Assembly (NCBI RefSeq): GCF_021462505.1
Contig: NZ_JAKEDV010000001.1
Coordinates: 354,489 to 418,488, forward strand
DNA length: 64,000 nucleotides
Direction: 5' to 3'
Source of the DNA: Thermus brockianus
GTDB lineage: Bacteria; Deinococcota; Deinococci; Deinococcales; Thermaceae
The notes below the pieces were generated by a model that searched no databases, was not told the origin of the DNA, and was given only the letters and a program-made list of their open reading frames with translations. A program made the position numbers and the translations under genes. Positions 51,290 through 59,391 of this stretch are shown here, one piece after another (position 1 is the stretch's first letter; the number at the start of each line of letters is the position of its first letter).

Positions 51290-52851
51290 CCGCACGGGAA
51301 AGCGCCCACCGGTGGCTTCGGGAGCGGGGTATCTCCTGGGCCTTCGGCAATCCGGGTTCCACCGAGATCCCTTTCCTCCTGGGCCTAGAGGAGGTAGCCC
51401 GTTACGTCCTCGGCCTGCACGAGGGCGTGGCGGTGGCCATGGCCGATGGGTACGCCCAGGCCAGCGGTCGGGTGGCCTTGGTAAACCTCCACGCGGCGCC
51501 GGGCCTGGGGAACGCCATAGGGGCGCTCTACACCGCTCGGAAGAACCGCTCACCGCTCCTTGTCACCGTGGGCCAGCAAGATCGCCGGCACCTCTTTCGC
51601 GATCCCCTCCTTTCCGGACCCCTGGTGGAGATGGCGCGCCCCGTGACCAAGGCTGCCTTTTCCGTGGAGCGGGGAGCTGATCTTCCGGAGGCCCTGGAGC
51701 GGGCCTACCACCTGGCCATGACTCCTCCTCGAGGGCCCGTGGTGGTGGCCATCCCCATGGATCTCTGGGAGGAGGAGGCCCCACCCCCTAGGCTTAAGGT
51801 CCTCCTTGCCCCTGGCCCGGCCCAGGGCCTAGAGGCTTTGGCCGAGGCCCTGGCCCAGGCCACCCACCCTGCCCTGGTCCTGGGGGGTGGGACAGACACG
51901 CCTTTGGCTCGCCAGGCGGCCCTCCGCCTCGCCGAGGCCTTGGGCGCCCCTGTTTTCTCGGACCCCATAAGCCCGCGCCACCCCTTTCCCACGCAGCACC
52001 CCCTCTACCGTGGGGTGCTACCTCCTGTGGCCCAACGGATCCGGGAGGTCCTCGAGGCCTTTGATGCGGTCCTGGTAGCTGGCGCGCCCTGCTTCCTCCT
52101 TTACCCTTACTCCCCAGGCCCCGCGGTGCCCGCAGGCACCCAGCTTTTCCTCCTTACCGATGACCCCGAGGAGGCGGCCCGGGCGGAAGCCCAGGAGGTC
52201 TACTTGGGCGATGTGGCCTTGGGGTTAGAGCGCCTCTCCCGGCTGGTCCTGCCCCAGGCAAGGGCGGTACCCCAGGGTACCCCCACCCCTTTGCCCGCCC
52301 CCTATAGCCCTTCGGGCCGCCTGAACCCCCCTTACGCGGCGGCCCGCCTCGCCCAAGCCCTGTCCTTGCGGTTCGTCGTGGACGAGGCCATCTCCCTAAG
52401 CGGGGCTTTCCGGCGCCACCTGCGCCAGGAAGGGGGAGGCTACCTCCATGGGGCGAGCGGGGGATTGGGTTTTGCCGCGGCCGCCGCCGTAGGGGCCGCC
52501 TTGGCTGGACAAAGGGCCGCGGCGGTGGTGGGGGAGGGAAGCTTCCTCTTCACACCCCAGGTGCTTTACACAGCTAGGGAGTTTAAGGCGGACGTGCTAT
52601 TTGTGGTCCTCAACAACGGGGGATACGGTATTCTCAAGGGCTTCGCCCAAAGCCTCTACTCCGGCCAGGCAGAGCGGGTCCCGGGCCTTGCCCTTTCGGG
52701 AGTGGATTTTTGCCAGCTGGCCCAAGCCTTCGGCGTTCCCGCAGCCAGGGTGGAGGACCCAGAAAGTCTAGAAGCGACCCTGGCGACGCTTCCCGCCGGG
52801 CCGTTCCTCCTGGAGGTGGTGGTGGACCCCACACCCCACCCCGCCTTCTAA
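51286..52851 (+). CDS. ThDP-dependent decarboxylase, benzoylformate decarboxylase-like
   Basis: A 521-aa ThDP enzyme. N-terminal features match benzoylformate decarboxylase with an offset of one: Ser25 (GNPGSTEIPFL), Glu46 (LGLHEGVAVAMADGYAQASG) and His69 (NLHAAPGLGNAIGALYTA). The C-terminal ThDP motif is VVGEGSFLFTPQVLYTAREF ... LNNGGYGILKGFA. At the place of the second catalytic His of the Pseudomonas enzyme (His281, APVFRYHQY) this protein has Tyr274 (APCFLLYPY). It would decarboxylate an aryl or branched 2-oxo acid, but the changed residue makes the exact substrate uncertain. It is coupled to the TRAP permease, suggesting that its substrate is imported. Confidence 0.85.
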   Translation: MTARESAHRWLRERGISWAFGNPGSTEIPFLLGLEEVARYVLGLHEGVAVAMADGYAQASGRVALVNLHAAPGLGNAIGALYTARKNRSPLLVTVGQQDRRHLFRDPLLSGPLVEMARPVTKAAFSVERGADLPEALERAYHLAMTPPRGPVVVAIPMDLWEEEAPPPRLKVLLAPGPAQGLEALAEALAQATHPALVLGGGTDTPLARQAALRLAEALGAPVFSDPISPRHPFPTQHPLYRGVLPPVAQRIREVLEAFDAVLVAGAPCFLLYPYSPGPAVPAGTQLFLLTDDPEEAARAEAQEVYLGDVALGLERLSRLVLPQARAVPQGTPTPLPAPYSPSGRLNPPYAAARLAQALSLRFVVDEAISLSGAFRRHLRQEGGGYLHGASGGLGFAAAAAVGAALAGQRAAAVVGEGSFLFTPQVLYTAREFKADVLFVVLNNGGYGILKGFAQSLYSGQAERVPGLALSGVDFCQLAQAFGVPAARVEDPESLEATLATLPAGPFLLEVVVDPTPHPAF

Positions 52852-52855
52852 AGGG

Positions 52856-53599
52856 TCAAAGACCCAGATACGCCCTCTGGAACGAAGGGTCTTCCAATAA
52901 CGCCTTGGCCTCGCCCTGGCGGACCAAGCGGCCGTTGGAAAGCACGTAAGCCCGATCCGCTAAGGCGAGGGCTTGGGCCGCTTCCTGCTCCACCAGGAGC
53001 ACCGTGACGCCCTCTTGGCGCACCCGGGCCACCTGCTCCAGGACCAGGGCCCGCACCTTGGGGGCAAGCCCGGTGGAAGGCTCGTCAATGGCCAGCAGTT
53101 TGGGCTTGCCCATGAGCGCCCGGCCCAGGGCGAGCATCTGCTGTTCCCCACCGGAAAGGTCGCCCGCCCGTTGCCGCCTCCGCTCCGCAAGCCTGGGGAA
53201 AAGGGTATACACGTATTCCAGGCGCGCCCTCACCTCCGCCTTGGGCAGGAGGAGCCCCCCCGCGAGGAGGTTCTCCTCCACGGATAATTCTCGGAAAGGC
53301 CGCCGCCGCTCAGGGCAGAGGACCAGGCCGAGCCGGGCAATCTCGTGGGGGAAAAGGCCGTCAATGCGCCGCCCCTGGAAGCGGACCTCGCCTTGGAGCT
53401 TGATCTCCCCGGCCCGGGTGCCCCGGTGGAGCCAGGCCTCGAGGCGCACAAGCCCGGAGATGGCCCGGAGCAGGCTGGTCTTTCCTGCGCCGTTGGGCCC
53501 CACCAGGCAGACCAGCTCCCCTTGCCGAACCTCCAGATCCACCCCGAAGAGGATCTGGGCCTTTCCGTAGAGCAAGGAAAGCCCCCGCACCTCAAGCAT
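52856..53599 (-). CDS. Liv-type ABC transporter ATPase (LivF)
   Basis: A 247-aa ABC ATPase: Walker A GPNGAGKTSLLRAISG, Q-loop and LivF-type VLCPERRRPFRELSVEENLL, signature LSGGEQQMLALGRALMGKPK, Walker B LLAIDEPSTGL and switch His replaced by Gln (LLVEQEAAQALALADRAYVL), as usual in LivF. About 15 extra residues (RLEAWLHRGTRAGEIKLQG) lie after the Walker A helix. ATG 53599 has GGGAGGT before it and overlaps livG by 8 bp. It powers import with LivG, LivH and LivM. Confidence 0.93.
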   Translation of the reverse strand: MLEVRGLSLLYGKAQILFGVDLEVRQGELVCLVGPNGAGKTSLLRAISGLVRLEAWLHRGTRAGEIKLQGEVRFQGRRIDGLFPHEIARLGLVLCPERRRPFRELSVEENLLAGGLLLPKAEVRARLEYVYTLFPRLAERRRQRAGDLSGGEQQMLALGRALMGKPKLLAIDEPSTGLAPKVRALVLEQVARVRQEGVTVLLVEQEAAQALALADRAYVLSNGRLVRQGEAKALLEDPSFQRAYLGL

Positions 53600-54356
53600 G
53601 GGGCACCTCCCCCAGGTAGGCCTCAATGACCCTGGGGTCCTGGACCACCTGGCTTGGGGTGCCCTCGGCCAGGACCTCGCCGAAGTTTAGGACCACCACT
53701 CGGTCCGCGATTTTGAAGAGCTCGGAGAGCTTGTGCTCAATGATGACCATGGCGCACCCCTCGCTATGGAGCCTGCCAAACCGCCCCCCCTTGCGCAGGC
53801 GGGCCAAGGACTTGGCCAAAAGCTCCGTTTCCACCGGGGTAAGGCCGGCAAAGGGCTCGTCCAGGATGAGGAGTTCGGGCTCCGTGGCTAAGGCCCGGGC
53901 GATTTCCAGGCGTTTGAGCTCCCCTTGGGAGAGGACGGAGGCGGGCTCCTTTGCCTTGTCAGCTATGCCCACAAACTCCAAGGCGTCCAGGGCGCGGGCC
54001 TCCGCCCGCTTCACCCAGTCCCCCTTGCGCCCCCCCCGGGGCCCGTAGGCCGCCACCAGCACGTTGGCCAAGACCGGTAGCCGCCGCAAAGGCCTGGGGT
54101 TCTGGAAGGTGGCGGCGAGCCCCAAGCGCACCCGCTCCCACGTGGGCAGGGAAGAGATATCCCTGCCTTTAAAGAAGACCCGCCCCCCGTCGGGCCGGTG
54201 GATGCCGAGGAGAACCCGGAGGAGGGTGGTCTTGCCGGCCCCGTTAGGGCCGATGAGCCCTACGATTTCCCGCTCGCCCACCCTGAGGTCCACGCCGTTC
54301 AGGGCCAGGAGCCCCCCGAACCGCTTGGTGATCCCCCTAGCCTCCAAGAGCTCCAC
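53592..54356 (-). CDS. Liv-type ABC transporter ATPase (LivG)
   Basis: A 254-aa ABC ATPase: ARGITKRFGGLLALNGVDLR, Walker A GPNGAGKTTLLRVLLG, Q-loop TFQNPRPLRRLPVLANVLVA, signature variant LSQGELKRLEIARALATEPE, Walker B LLILDEPFAGLTPVE and His switch VIIEHKLSELFKIADRVVVL. GTG 54356 is chosen behind GGAGGTGGAGG; it overlaps the acyl-CoA ligase by 20 bp. A short extra segment (RKGGRFGRLHSEG) precedes the switch strand. Confidence 0.93.
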   Translation of the reverse strand: MELLEARGITKRFGGLLALNGVDLRVGEREIVGLIGPNGAGKTTLLRVLLGIHRPDGGRVFFKGRDISSLPTWERVRLGLAATFQNPRPLRRLPVLANVLVAAYGPRGGRKGDWVKRAEARALDALEFVGIADKAKEPASVLSQGELKRLEIARALATEPELLILDEPFAGLTPVETELLAKSLARLRKGGRFGRLHSEGCAMVIIEHKLSELFKIADRVVVLNFGEVLAEGTPSQVVQDPRVIEAYLGEVPHA

Positions 54357-56001
54357 CCTCCACCTCCTCCCTAAGTTCCCGGCGGGAAACCTTGCCCACG
54401 TCGGTCTTGGGAAGCTCTCCACGGAACTCTATCTCCCGGGGGAGCTTGTAGGGGGCTAGGCGGTCCCTCAGGAAGGCAAGGAGCTCTTCCTCCGTCACCT
54501 TGCCCCGGGCTTCGGGCTCCAGGACCACGTAGGCCTTGGGATAGGCCCCCACCTTGGGGTCCGGCACCCCGATCACCCCCGCCGCCTTCACCAGGGGGTG
54601 GGCCCGCAAAGCCTCCTCAATCTCCCGCGGGAAAACGGGCCGGCCCTTGTACTTGATCATGTCCTTGGCCCGGTCGTAGAAGTGGAAATACCCCTCCTCG
54701 TCCATGCGCACCAGGTCTCCCGTGCGGAAGAAACGAAGCCCCTGCTCCATGAAGAAGCTTTTGGCGTTCTCCTCTTCCCGTTGCCAGTAGCCCTGGGTGA
54801 TGTTGGGCCCCGCAAGGGCGAGCTCCCCCACCTCCCCCACGGGCACGGGCTCCAGGGTCTCGGGGTCCACCACCAAGGCCTGGATGCTGGGCAAGGGGAT
54901 GCCGAAAGACCCCCGCTTGACCCGCTCCCTGGGGTTGACGTGGCTTGCGGCGGAGGTTTCCGTCATCCCGTAGCCCTCGGCGATTTCCCGGCCAGTGCGC
55001 CGGAAAAAGGCATCCGCTGTGGCCTCGTGCAGCGTATCGGCCCCACTTAAGACCACCTCGAGGCGCCGCCAGTCCACCCAGTGGGTCCTGGGGTGGTCCC
55101 GGAGAAGCTCGTACAGGGAGGGGACGCCGAAGAAGTGGGTGGCTCGGTAGCGCACCATAGCCTCTAGGATCCAGTCGGGATCGGGCGTGGAGAAGACCAG
55201 AAGCCGCGCCCCAGCAAGGAGCCCCCCAAGTAGAAGGACCACCTGGCCGTAGATGTGGTAGAAGGGCAGGAAGGCCAAGAGGGTGTTGGCCGGCCCGAAG
55301 GGGTTGAAGCTCTGGATCATCCGGTGGGCGGCGAGGAGGTTTTGGTGGGTGATCCGCACCCCTTTGGGCAGGCCCGTGGTACCCCCGGTGTAGGGGAGGG
55401 CGGCGAGGTCCTCGCTCCCCCGGGGCTCCGGGGCGGGGAGGGGGTCTGCCCGGAGGAGGTCGGGGAAGGGGTAGACCCCAGGGCCCCGGGGTGCGGGAAG
55501 CCGGCGCACCAGGAGCCGCTGCCAAGAGGGCAAGGCTTCCCTAAGGGAGACCACCACCTTTGCCTCCAGCCCCACCCCTGCCCGCTCGGCGTTTTCCAGC
55601 AGAGCGTCTTGGACCACGAGGAAGCGGGCCCCCGAGTCCGAAAGCTGGTGCCGGAGCTCATGGGAGGTGTAAAGGGGGCTCACCGGCACCACCACGCCCC
55701 CTGCCCAAAGAATGCCCAGGTAGGCTATGGCGAACTGGGGGCTGTTGGCGAGGTATAGCCCTACCCTGTCTCCCGGCTTAAGGCCTAAACTCCTAAGCCC
55801 CCCGGCAAAGCGGCGTATGGCCTCGTGGAGATCGGCATAGCGGTAGGTGCGCCCGTAGTAGACCAAAGCGGTCTTCCTGCCGAAGCGTTGGAAGGCCTCC
55901 TCCACGTGTTGGCTGACACTCCCCATGGGGAGGGGAATTTCCTTGGGCGCTGTGGGGGGGTAGAAGCTTAGCCAAGGACGCTCCCAATAGGCCTGCGTCA
56001 T
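54337..56001 (-). CDS. AMP-forming acyl/aryl-CoA ligase
   Basis: A 554-aa adenylate-forming enzyme activating a carboxylic acid to its CoA thioester. Motifs: P-loop YTGGTTGLPKGVRITHQNL, GYGMTETSAASHVNPRERVK, FRTGDLVRMDEEGYFHFYDR, AKDMIKYKGRPVFPREIEEA and the catalytic Lys near the C-terminus (LPKTDVGKVSRREL). It is FadD-like, not PaaK-like. ATG 56001 overlaps the livM stop (ATGA). Location between livM and livG is strong evidence that its substrate is what the ABC importer brings in. Confidence 0.92.
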   Translation of the reverse strand: MTQAYWERPWLSFYPPTAPKEIPLPMGSVSQHVEEAFQRFGRKTALVYYGRTYRYADLHEAIRRFAGGLRSLGLKPGDRVGLYLANSPQFAIAYLGILWAGGVVVPVSPLYTSHELRHQLSDSGARFLVVQDALLENAERAGVGLEAKVVVSLREALPSWQRLLVRRLPAPRGPGVYPFPDLLRADPLPAPEPRGSEDLAALPYTGGTTGLPKGVRITHQNLLAAHRMIQSFNPFGPANTLLAFLPFYHIYGQVVLLLGGLLAGARLLVFSTPDPDWILEAMVRYRATHFFGVPSLYELLRDHPRTHWVDWRRLEVVLSGADTLHEATADAFFRRTGREIAEGYGMTETSAASHVNPRERVKRGSFGIPLPSIQALVVDPETLEPVPVGEVGELALAGPNITQGYWQREEENAKSFFMEQGLRFFRTGDLVRMDEEGYFHFYDRAKDMIKYKGRPVFPREIEEALRAHPLVKAAGVIGVPDPKVGAYPKAYVVLEPEARGKVTEEELLAFLRDRLAPYKLPREIEFRGELPKTDVGKVSRRELREEVEGGALGG

Positions 56002-57059
56002 GCCCGCACCTCCAAGCGCATTTCCACGCCGCAAACGCGGCACCGCCTCCGGGTGAAGGGGTTGCGGACCTTGCAGCGGGGGCACTCCTCCTCGAGGCGG
56101 TCCAGCACCCCCCGCACTACCCCTTGAGGCAGGAAGCGCATGACGAGGAGGATGAGGATGGCAAACCCCACCATGCGCCACTCCTCGGCCACCCGCAACA
56201 GCTCCAAAAGGGGCACGAGGAGGAAGGCGCCCGCCACGGGGCCATAGATGGTGGCGATGCCGCCAAAGACCGTCCAGATCACGGGCTGGATGGAGGTGAA
56301 AAGGGAGAGGCTGTCCGGGCCCGCCACCCGCAGGTAGTGGGCATAGAGCCCTCCCGCTAGCCCCGCAAAAAAGGCGCTTACGGCAAAAGCCAGGAGCTTG
56401 TAGGCCACGGTGTTCACACCCACCATGCGCACCGCAGCCTCGTCCTCCCTGAGGGCGTGGAAGATGAGGCCCAGTCTGGAGTTGGCAATCCTCCAGAGGA
56501 TATAGACGGAAACGAGCATGGTGAGGGTGACCAGGTAGTATTCCTCCAGCCGGTTTTGGCCCAGGCGGGGAAGTCCCGAAAGCCCCAGCTCTCCCCCCGT
56601 GAAGTTGGGGAAGAGGAAGATAATTCCCAGGGCCAGGATGGGAAAGGCCAGGGTCACCAAGGAGAGGTAGGGGCCCTTCACCCGGAGGGAGGGCAGACCC
56701 ACGAGGAGGCCCGCCAGGGTGGCCAAGGCCGCCCCCAGGGGAATGGTGGCCCAAGGGGCCAGGCCGAGCTCCCGGCCCAGCAGGGCGGAGGCATACCCCG
56801 AGATGCCGAAGAAGAAGGCGTGGCCGAGGCTCACCTGGCCGGTGTAGCCCGAGAGAAGGTCCCAGCTCGCCGCATAAAGGGCGAAGAGAGCGGAGAGGGT
56901 AAGGACCCGCAGGAGATAGGGGTCCTGCGAGAAGAGGGGAAAGAAGAGGAGGAAGAGGACGAAGAGCAGGGCGATAACCCGGCTGGGCAAGGCGAGGACC
57001 TCGTGCCTAAGGAAAAGCAGCAGCCACGGAATGGACCAGACGCGCAAGGGGCCGGTCAT
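55998..57059 (-). CDS. Liv-type ABC transporter permease (LivM) with C-terminal zinc ribbon
   Basis: A 353-aa permease. About nine helices and LivM motifs: GYTGQVSLGHAFFFGISGYA, GLLVGLPSLRVKGPYLSLVT, SRLGLIFHALREDEAAVRMV, GVNTVAYKLLAFAVSAFFAG and FGGIATIYGPVAGAFLLVPL. After the last helix it carries an unusual soluble tail with Cys326, 329, 340 and 343 (C-x2-C-x10-C-x2-C), resembling a zinc ribbon. ATG 57059 overlaps the livH stop (ATGA). The upstream in-frame sequence is shadow. Confidence 0.9.
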   Translation of the reverse strand: MTGPLRVWSIPWLLLFLRHEVLALPSRVIALLFVLFLLFFPLFSQDPYLLRVLTLSALFALYAASWDLLSGYTGQVSLGHAFFFGISGYASALLGRELGLAPWATIPLGAALATLAGLLVGLPSLRVKGPYLSLVTLAFPILALGIIFLFPNFTGGELGLSGLPRLGQNRLEEYYLVTLTMLVSVYILWRIANSRLGLIFHALREDEAAVRMVGVNTVAYKLLAFAVSAFFAGLAGGLYAHYLRVAGPDSLSLFTSIQPVIWTVFGGIATIYGPVAGAFLLVPLLELLRVAEEWRMVGFAILILLVMRFLPQGVVRGVLDRLEEECPRCKVRNPFTRRRCRVCGVEMRLEVRA

Positions 57060-57919
57060 CGCTCCTCCGCGAAGGATGTGCCGAAGAGGCCCTCCGGCTT
57101 GAGCACCAGGACCAGGACCAGCACCGAAAGGGCCACGGCGGTGCGCAGGAAAGCGCCCCCGGGTACCAGGTTCACCACCACCACCTCGGCAAAGGCCAGG
57201 ATCACAGCGCCTAGAAGGGCTCCCGGAAGGCTTCCCAACCCCCCCAGGACCACCGCCGCCAGGACCACCAGGAGGGGGGCCGTCCACATGTGGGGCTCTA
57301 GGGTGGCCATGGGAGCCACGGCGAGGCCTGCCAGGGCGGCCAAGAGGGCACCCAGGCCCACGGCCCAGTACCCGGCCCGAGAAAGGCTCACCCCCACCAG
57401 TTCCGCCGCCTCCATGTCCTGGGCGGCAGCCCGAATGGCAAGCCCGATGCGGCTTCCTTTAAGGAAGGCCCAGGCCAAGAGGAGGACCAGGGCGGCAAAC
57501 GCCAGGGCGAGGAGGGCCTGTTGCGCCACCCGGACCCCCAGGAGCTCCACAAAGCCCGGAAGAAGGGCCGGCACCGAGCGGAAGTGCCCCCCGAAGAGGA
57601 GGAGGAGGACTTCTTGGAAGAGGAGGGCTATGGCGATGGTGACGATGAGGACTGTGGCCTCGTGCTCCCGCAGCGGTTCAAGGAGAAACCTGTAGGCGAG
57701 CAGGGCAAGGCCCAGGACCAAAAGGGCGGCGAGGAGGGCGGCGGGGAGGAAGCCTGTATAGCCTAGGAGGAAGAAGAGGAAGTAGGAGGCGGCCATGTAG
57801 AAGGCCGTATGGGCCAGGTTGAGGATGCGGGCCACCCCATAGGTGAGGGCGAACCCCAAGGCCAGCATGCCGTAGATTCCGCTTAGGACCAGGCCATTCA
57901 CCAGGATGGCGGCGAGCAT
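57056..57919 (-). CDS. Liv-type ABC transporter permease (LivH)
   Basis: A 287-aa membrane subunit, about eight helices: VNGLVLSGIYGMLALGFALT, YGVARILNLAHTAFYMAASY, GLAIRAAAQDMEAAELVGVS and the LivH loop AVVLGGLGSLPGALLGAVIL. It starts directly after the stop of the binding-protein gene (57920) and overlaps livM. Confidence 0.94.
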   Translation of the reverse strand: MLAAILVNGLVLSGIYGMLALGFALTYGVARILNLAHTAFYMAASYFLFFLLGYTGFLPAALLAALLVLGLALLAYRFLLEPLREHEATVLIVTIAIALLFQEVLLLLFGGHFRSVPALLPGFVELLGVRVAQQALLALAFAALVLLLAWAFLKGSRIGLAIRAAAQDMEAAELVGVSLSRAGYWAVGLGALLAALAGLAVAPMATLEPHMWTAPLLVVLAAVVLGGLGSLPGALLGAVILAFAEVVVVNLVPGGAFLRTAVALSVLVLVLVLKPEGLFGTSFAEER

Positions 57920-59215
57920 CTACCGCCTCCAGGCCTCCACCACCCAGGGGGGAAGTTGGTAGGGCCGCACGCCCGCATACCCCACCACCCGGTCCCCCAC
58001 GCGCCAAGCCCGGGGCCAGAAGGCCTGCATCCGGCTGCCCACCCACTGGACTCCAAGGCCCGTGGTGTACCCAGGGCCCCACGTGACGTCGTGGACCTTG
58101 TCAAAGACGATCCTGCCCGAAGGACCCACGTAGTCCGTGGCCTCGAGGGCCTTCACCACCGCATCGGCCTCCAGGCTCCCTGCCCGGAGAATGGCCTCCT
58201 TCAAGATGTGGAGGGCCACGTAGGCCCCGCTAGCCGTGTAGATGGGGAAACGCTTGAATCGGCTCTGGAAATTGCTGATAAAGGGTAGGGTCTTGGGCGT
58301 GATGGCCACGCCCGGGGCCAAGGTGTTAAGGGTGGCCACATAGACCCCAAGCCCGTCCGTGGCCTGGAGCCAGGTTTCCTGCTGAGCCTCCACGTTGATC
58401 CCTACGGGCGCAGCGGGAATCTTGAGCCGGCCCCAGTCCCGGCCGAAGGGCACTCCTACGGGTCCGGAGAGGACGGTGTAGATCACCTGGGCCTGGGCCC
58501 GTTGGATCGCGGTGAGCTCAGGGGTCACGTCCGTGGCCGTGGCCGAGGGCCGCCAGACCCCCACCACCTCGGCCCCATACCCTTGGGGCGGCGGCGCGGC
58601 GATGAGGCGGCTTGCCGTTTCTACCAAGGGATCGGCCCATGCGGCCCGCTCGGCTAGGATGGCCACCTTGGGCCTGGACAGGTTGAGCTGCTGGCGCACC
58701 GCCTGCACCACCTCCCCCAGGAGGAGCAGGGAAGTGCGCGCCAGGTCGCTGGACTTGTTCGGGCTCACGCGGAAGAGGTACTTGAATCGTTCGTAGTTGC
58801 GGTCCACCCGGCCAGCAAGAATGCCGTCCAGGGCAGCACCCGTGATGATAAAGGGCTTCTTGTAATCTGCCGCCACCTCGCTCATGGCCAGGACGGCCTC
58901 GCTGCGGAAGCCCCCGATGAGGAAATCCACCCTTTGGGCCGTGATGGCCCGCTCCACAGCGGTGGCGGCGTCCGTCACGCTCGTGATCTCGTTGGTGTCC
59001 ACGCGAACGAGCTCAATTCGGAACGGCCGGCCGCCCACCACCACTCCGCCCTCCCGGTTGATCTCCTCCGCCGCCAGGGTAGCTCCATACCACGTGTGCT
59101 CTCCCTGGACGAAGGCCATGGGTCCCACCACGCCCACGCGAATAACCTGAGCAAAGGCGGACCCTCCCAAGGCAAGAAGCGCCAGTAGGCTTGCTTTGGC
59201 CCAGGTACGCCGCAT
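57920..59215 (-). CDS. Liv-type ABC transporter substrate-binding protein
   Basis: A 431-aa type I periplasmic binding protein of the Leu/Ile/Val-BP group. A signal peptide (MRRTWAKASLLALLALGGSA) is followed by VIRVGVVGPMAFVQGEHTWY, GATLAAEEINREGGVVVGGR, VDFLIGGFRSEAVLAMSEVA and a standard ligand domain; such proteins often bind aromatic or short-chain acids rather than amino acids. ATG 59215 is chosen for its AGGAGGGAGGACG site; the frame continues upstream to 59263 without support. First gene of the liv/ligase operon, under the operator at 59279. Confidence 0.9.
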   Translation of the reverse strand: MRRTWAKASLLALLALGGSAFAQVIRVGVVGPMAFVQGEHTWYGATLAAEEINREGGVVVGGRPFRIELVRVDTNEITSVTDAATAVERAITAQRVDFLIGGFRSEAVLAMSEVAADYKKPFIITGAALDGILAGRVDRNYERFKYLFRVSPNKSSDLARTSLLLLGEVVQAVRQQLNLSRPKVAILAERAAWADPLVETASRLIAAPPPQGYGAEVVGVWRPSATATDVTPELTAIQRAQAQVIYTVLSGPVGVPFGRDWGRLKIPAAPVGINVEAQQETWLQATDGLGVYVATLNTLAPGVAITPKTLPFISNFQSRFKRFPIYTASGAYVALHILKEAILRAGSLEADAVVKALEATDYVGPSGRIVFDKVHDVTWGPGYTTGLGVQWVGSRMQAFWPRAWRVGDRVVGYAGVRPYQLPPWVVEAWRR

Positions 59216-59278
59216 CAGCGTCCTCCCTCCTACCGGTGGAGCGCGCCCATACCCTAAAACCAAGACGCGCCCGTATTT

Positions 59279-59292
59279 ACCGACCGGTTGGT
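59279..59292. promoter_or_regulatory. TetR-type operator (PfmR-like box) before the liv/ligase operon
   Basis: ACCGACCGGTTGGT; with its leading T it reads TACCGACCGGTTGGTT. It begins 4-5 bp downstream of the -10 of the leftward promoter, covering the expected start site. Confidence 0.8.
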
Positions 59293-59296
59293 TACC

Positions 59297-59326
59297 ATGT
59301 TAATGGCTTAGCCTGGCCCTTGTCAA
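59297..59326 (-). promoter_or_regulatory. Promoter of the liv/ligase operon
   Basis: Minus-strand TTGACA (59321-59326) followed after 17-18 bp by TTAACA/TAACAT (59297-59303). The leader of about 75 nt leads to the ATG at 59215. Confidence 0.65.
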
Positions 59327-59335
59327 GGCCGGGGC

Positions 59336-59365
59336 TTGACAGGAGCGTGGGGAGGGGACTATCGT
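59336..59365 (+). promoter_or_regulatory. Promoter of the tetR/acyl-CoA dehydrogenase operon
   Basis: TTGACA (59336-59341), 18-bp spacer, TATCGT (59360-59365). The two divergent -35 elements lie back to back (59321-59326 and 59336-59341) as an inverted pair. Confidence 0.7.
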
Positions 59366-59372
59366 GGAACTT

Positions 59373-59386
59373 ACCGACCGGTCGGT
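59373..59386. promoter_or_regulatory. TetR-type operator (PfmR-like box) before tetR
   Basis: ACCGACCGGTCGGT, a perfect 14-bp palindrome at the predicted transcription start of tetR and five bases before its ATG, as expected for autoregulation. Confidence 0.85.
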
Positions 59387-59391
59387 GAGCC

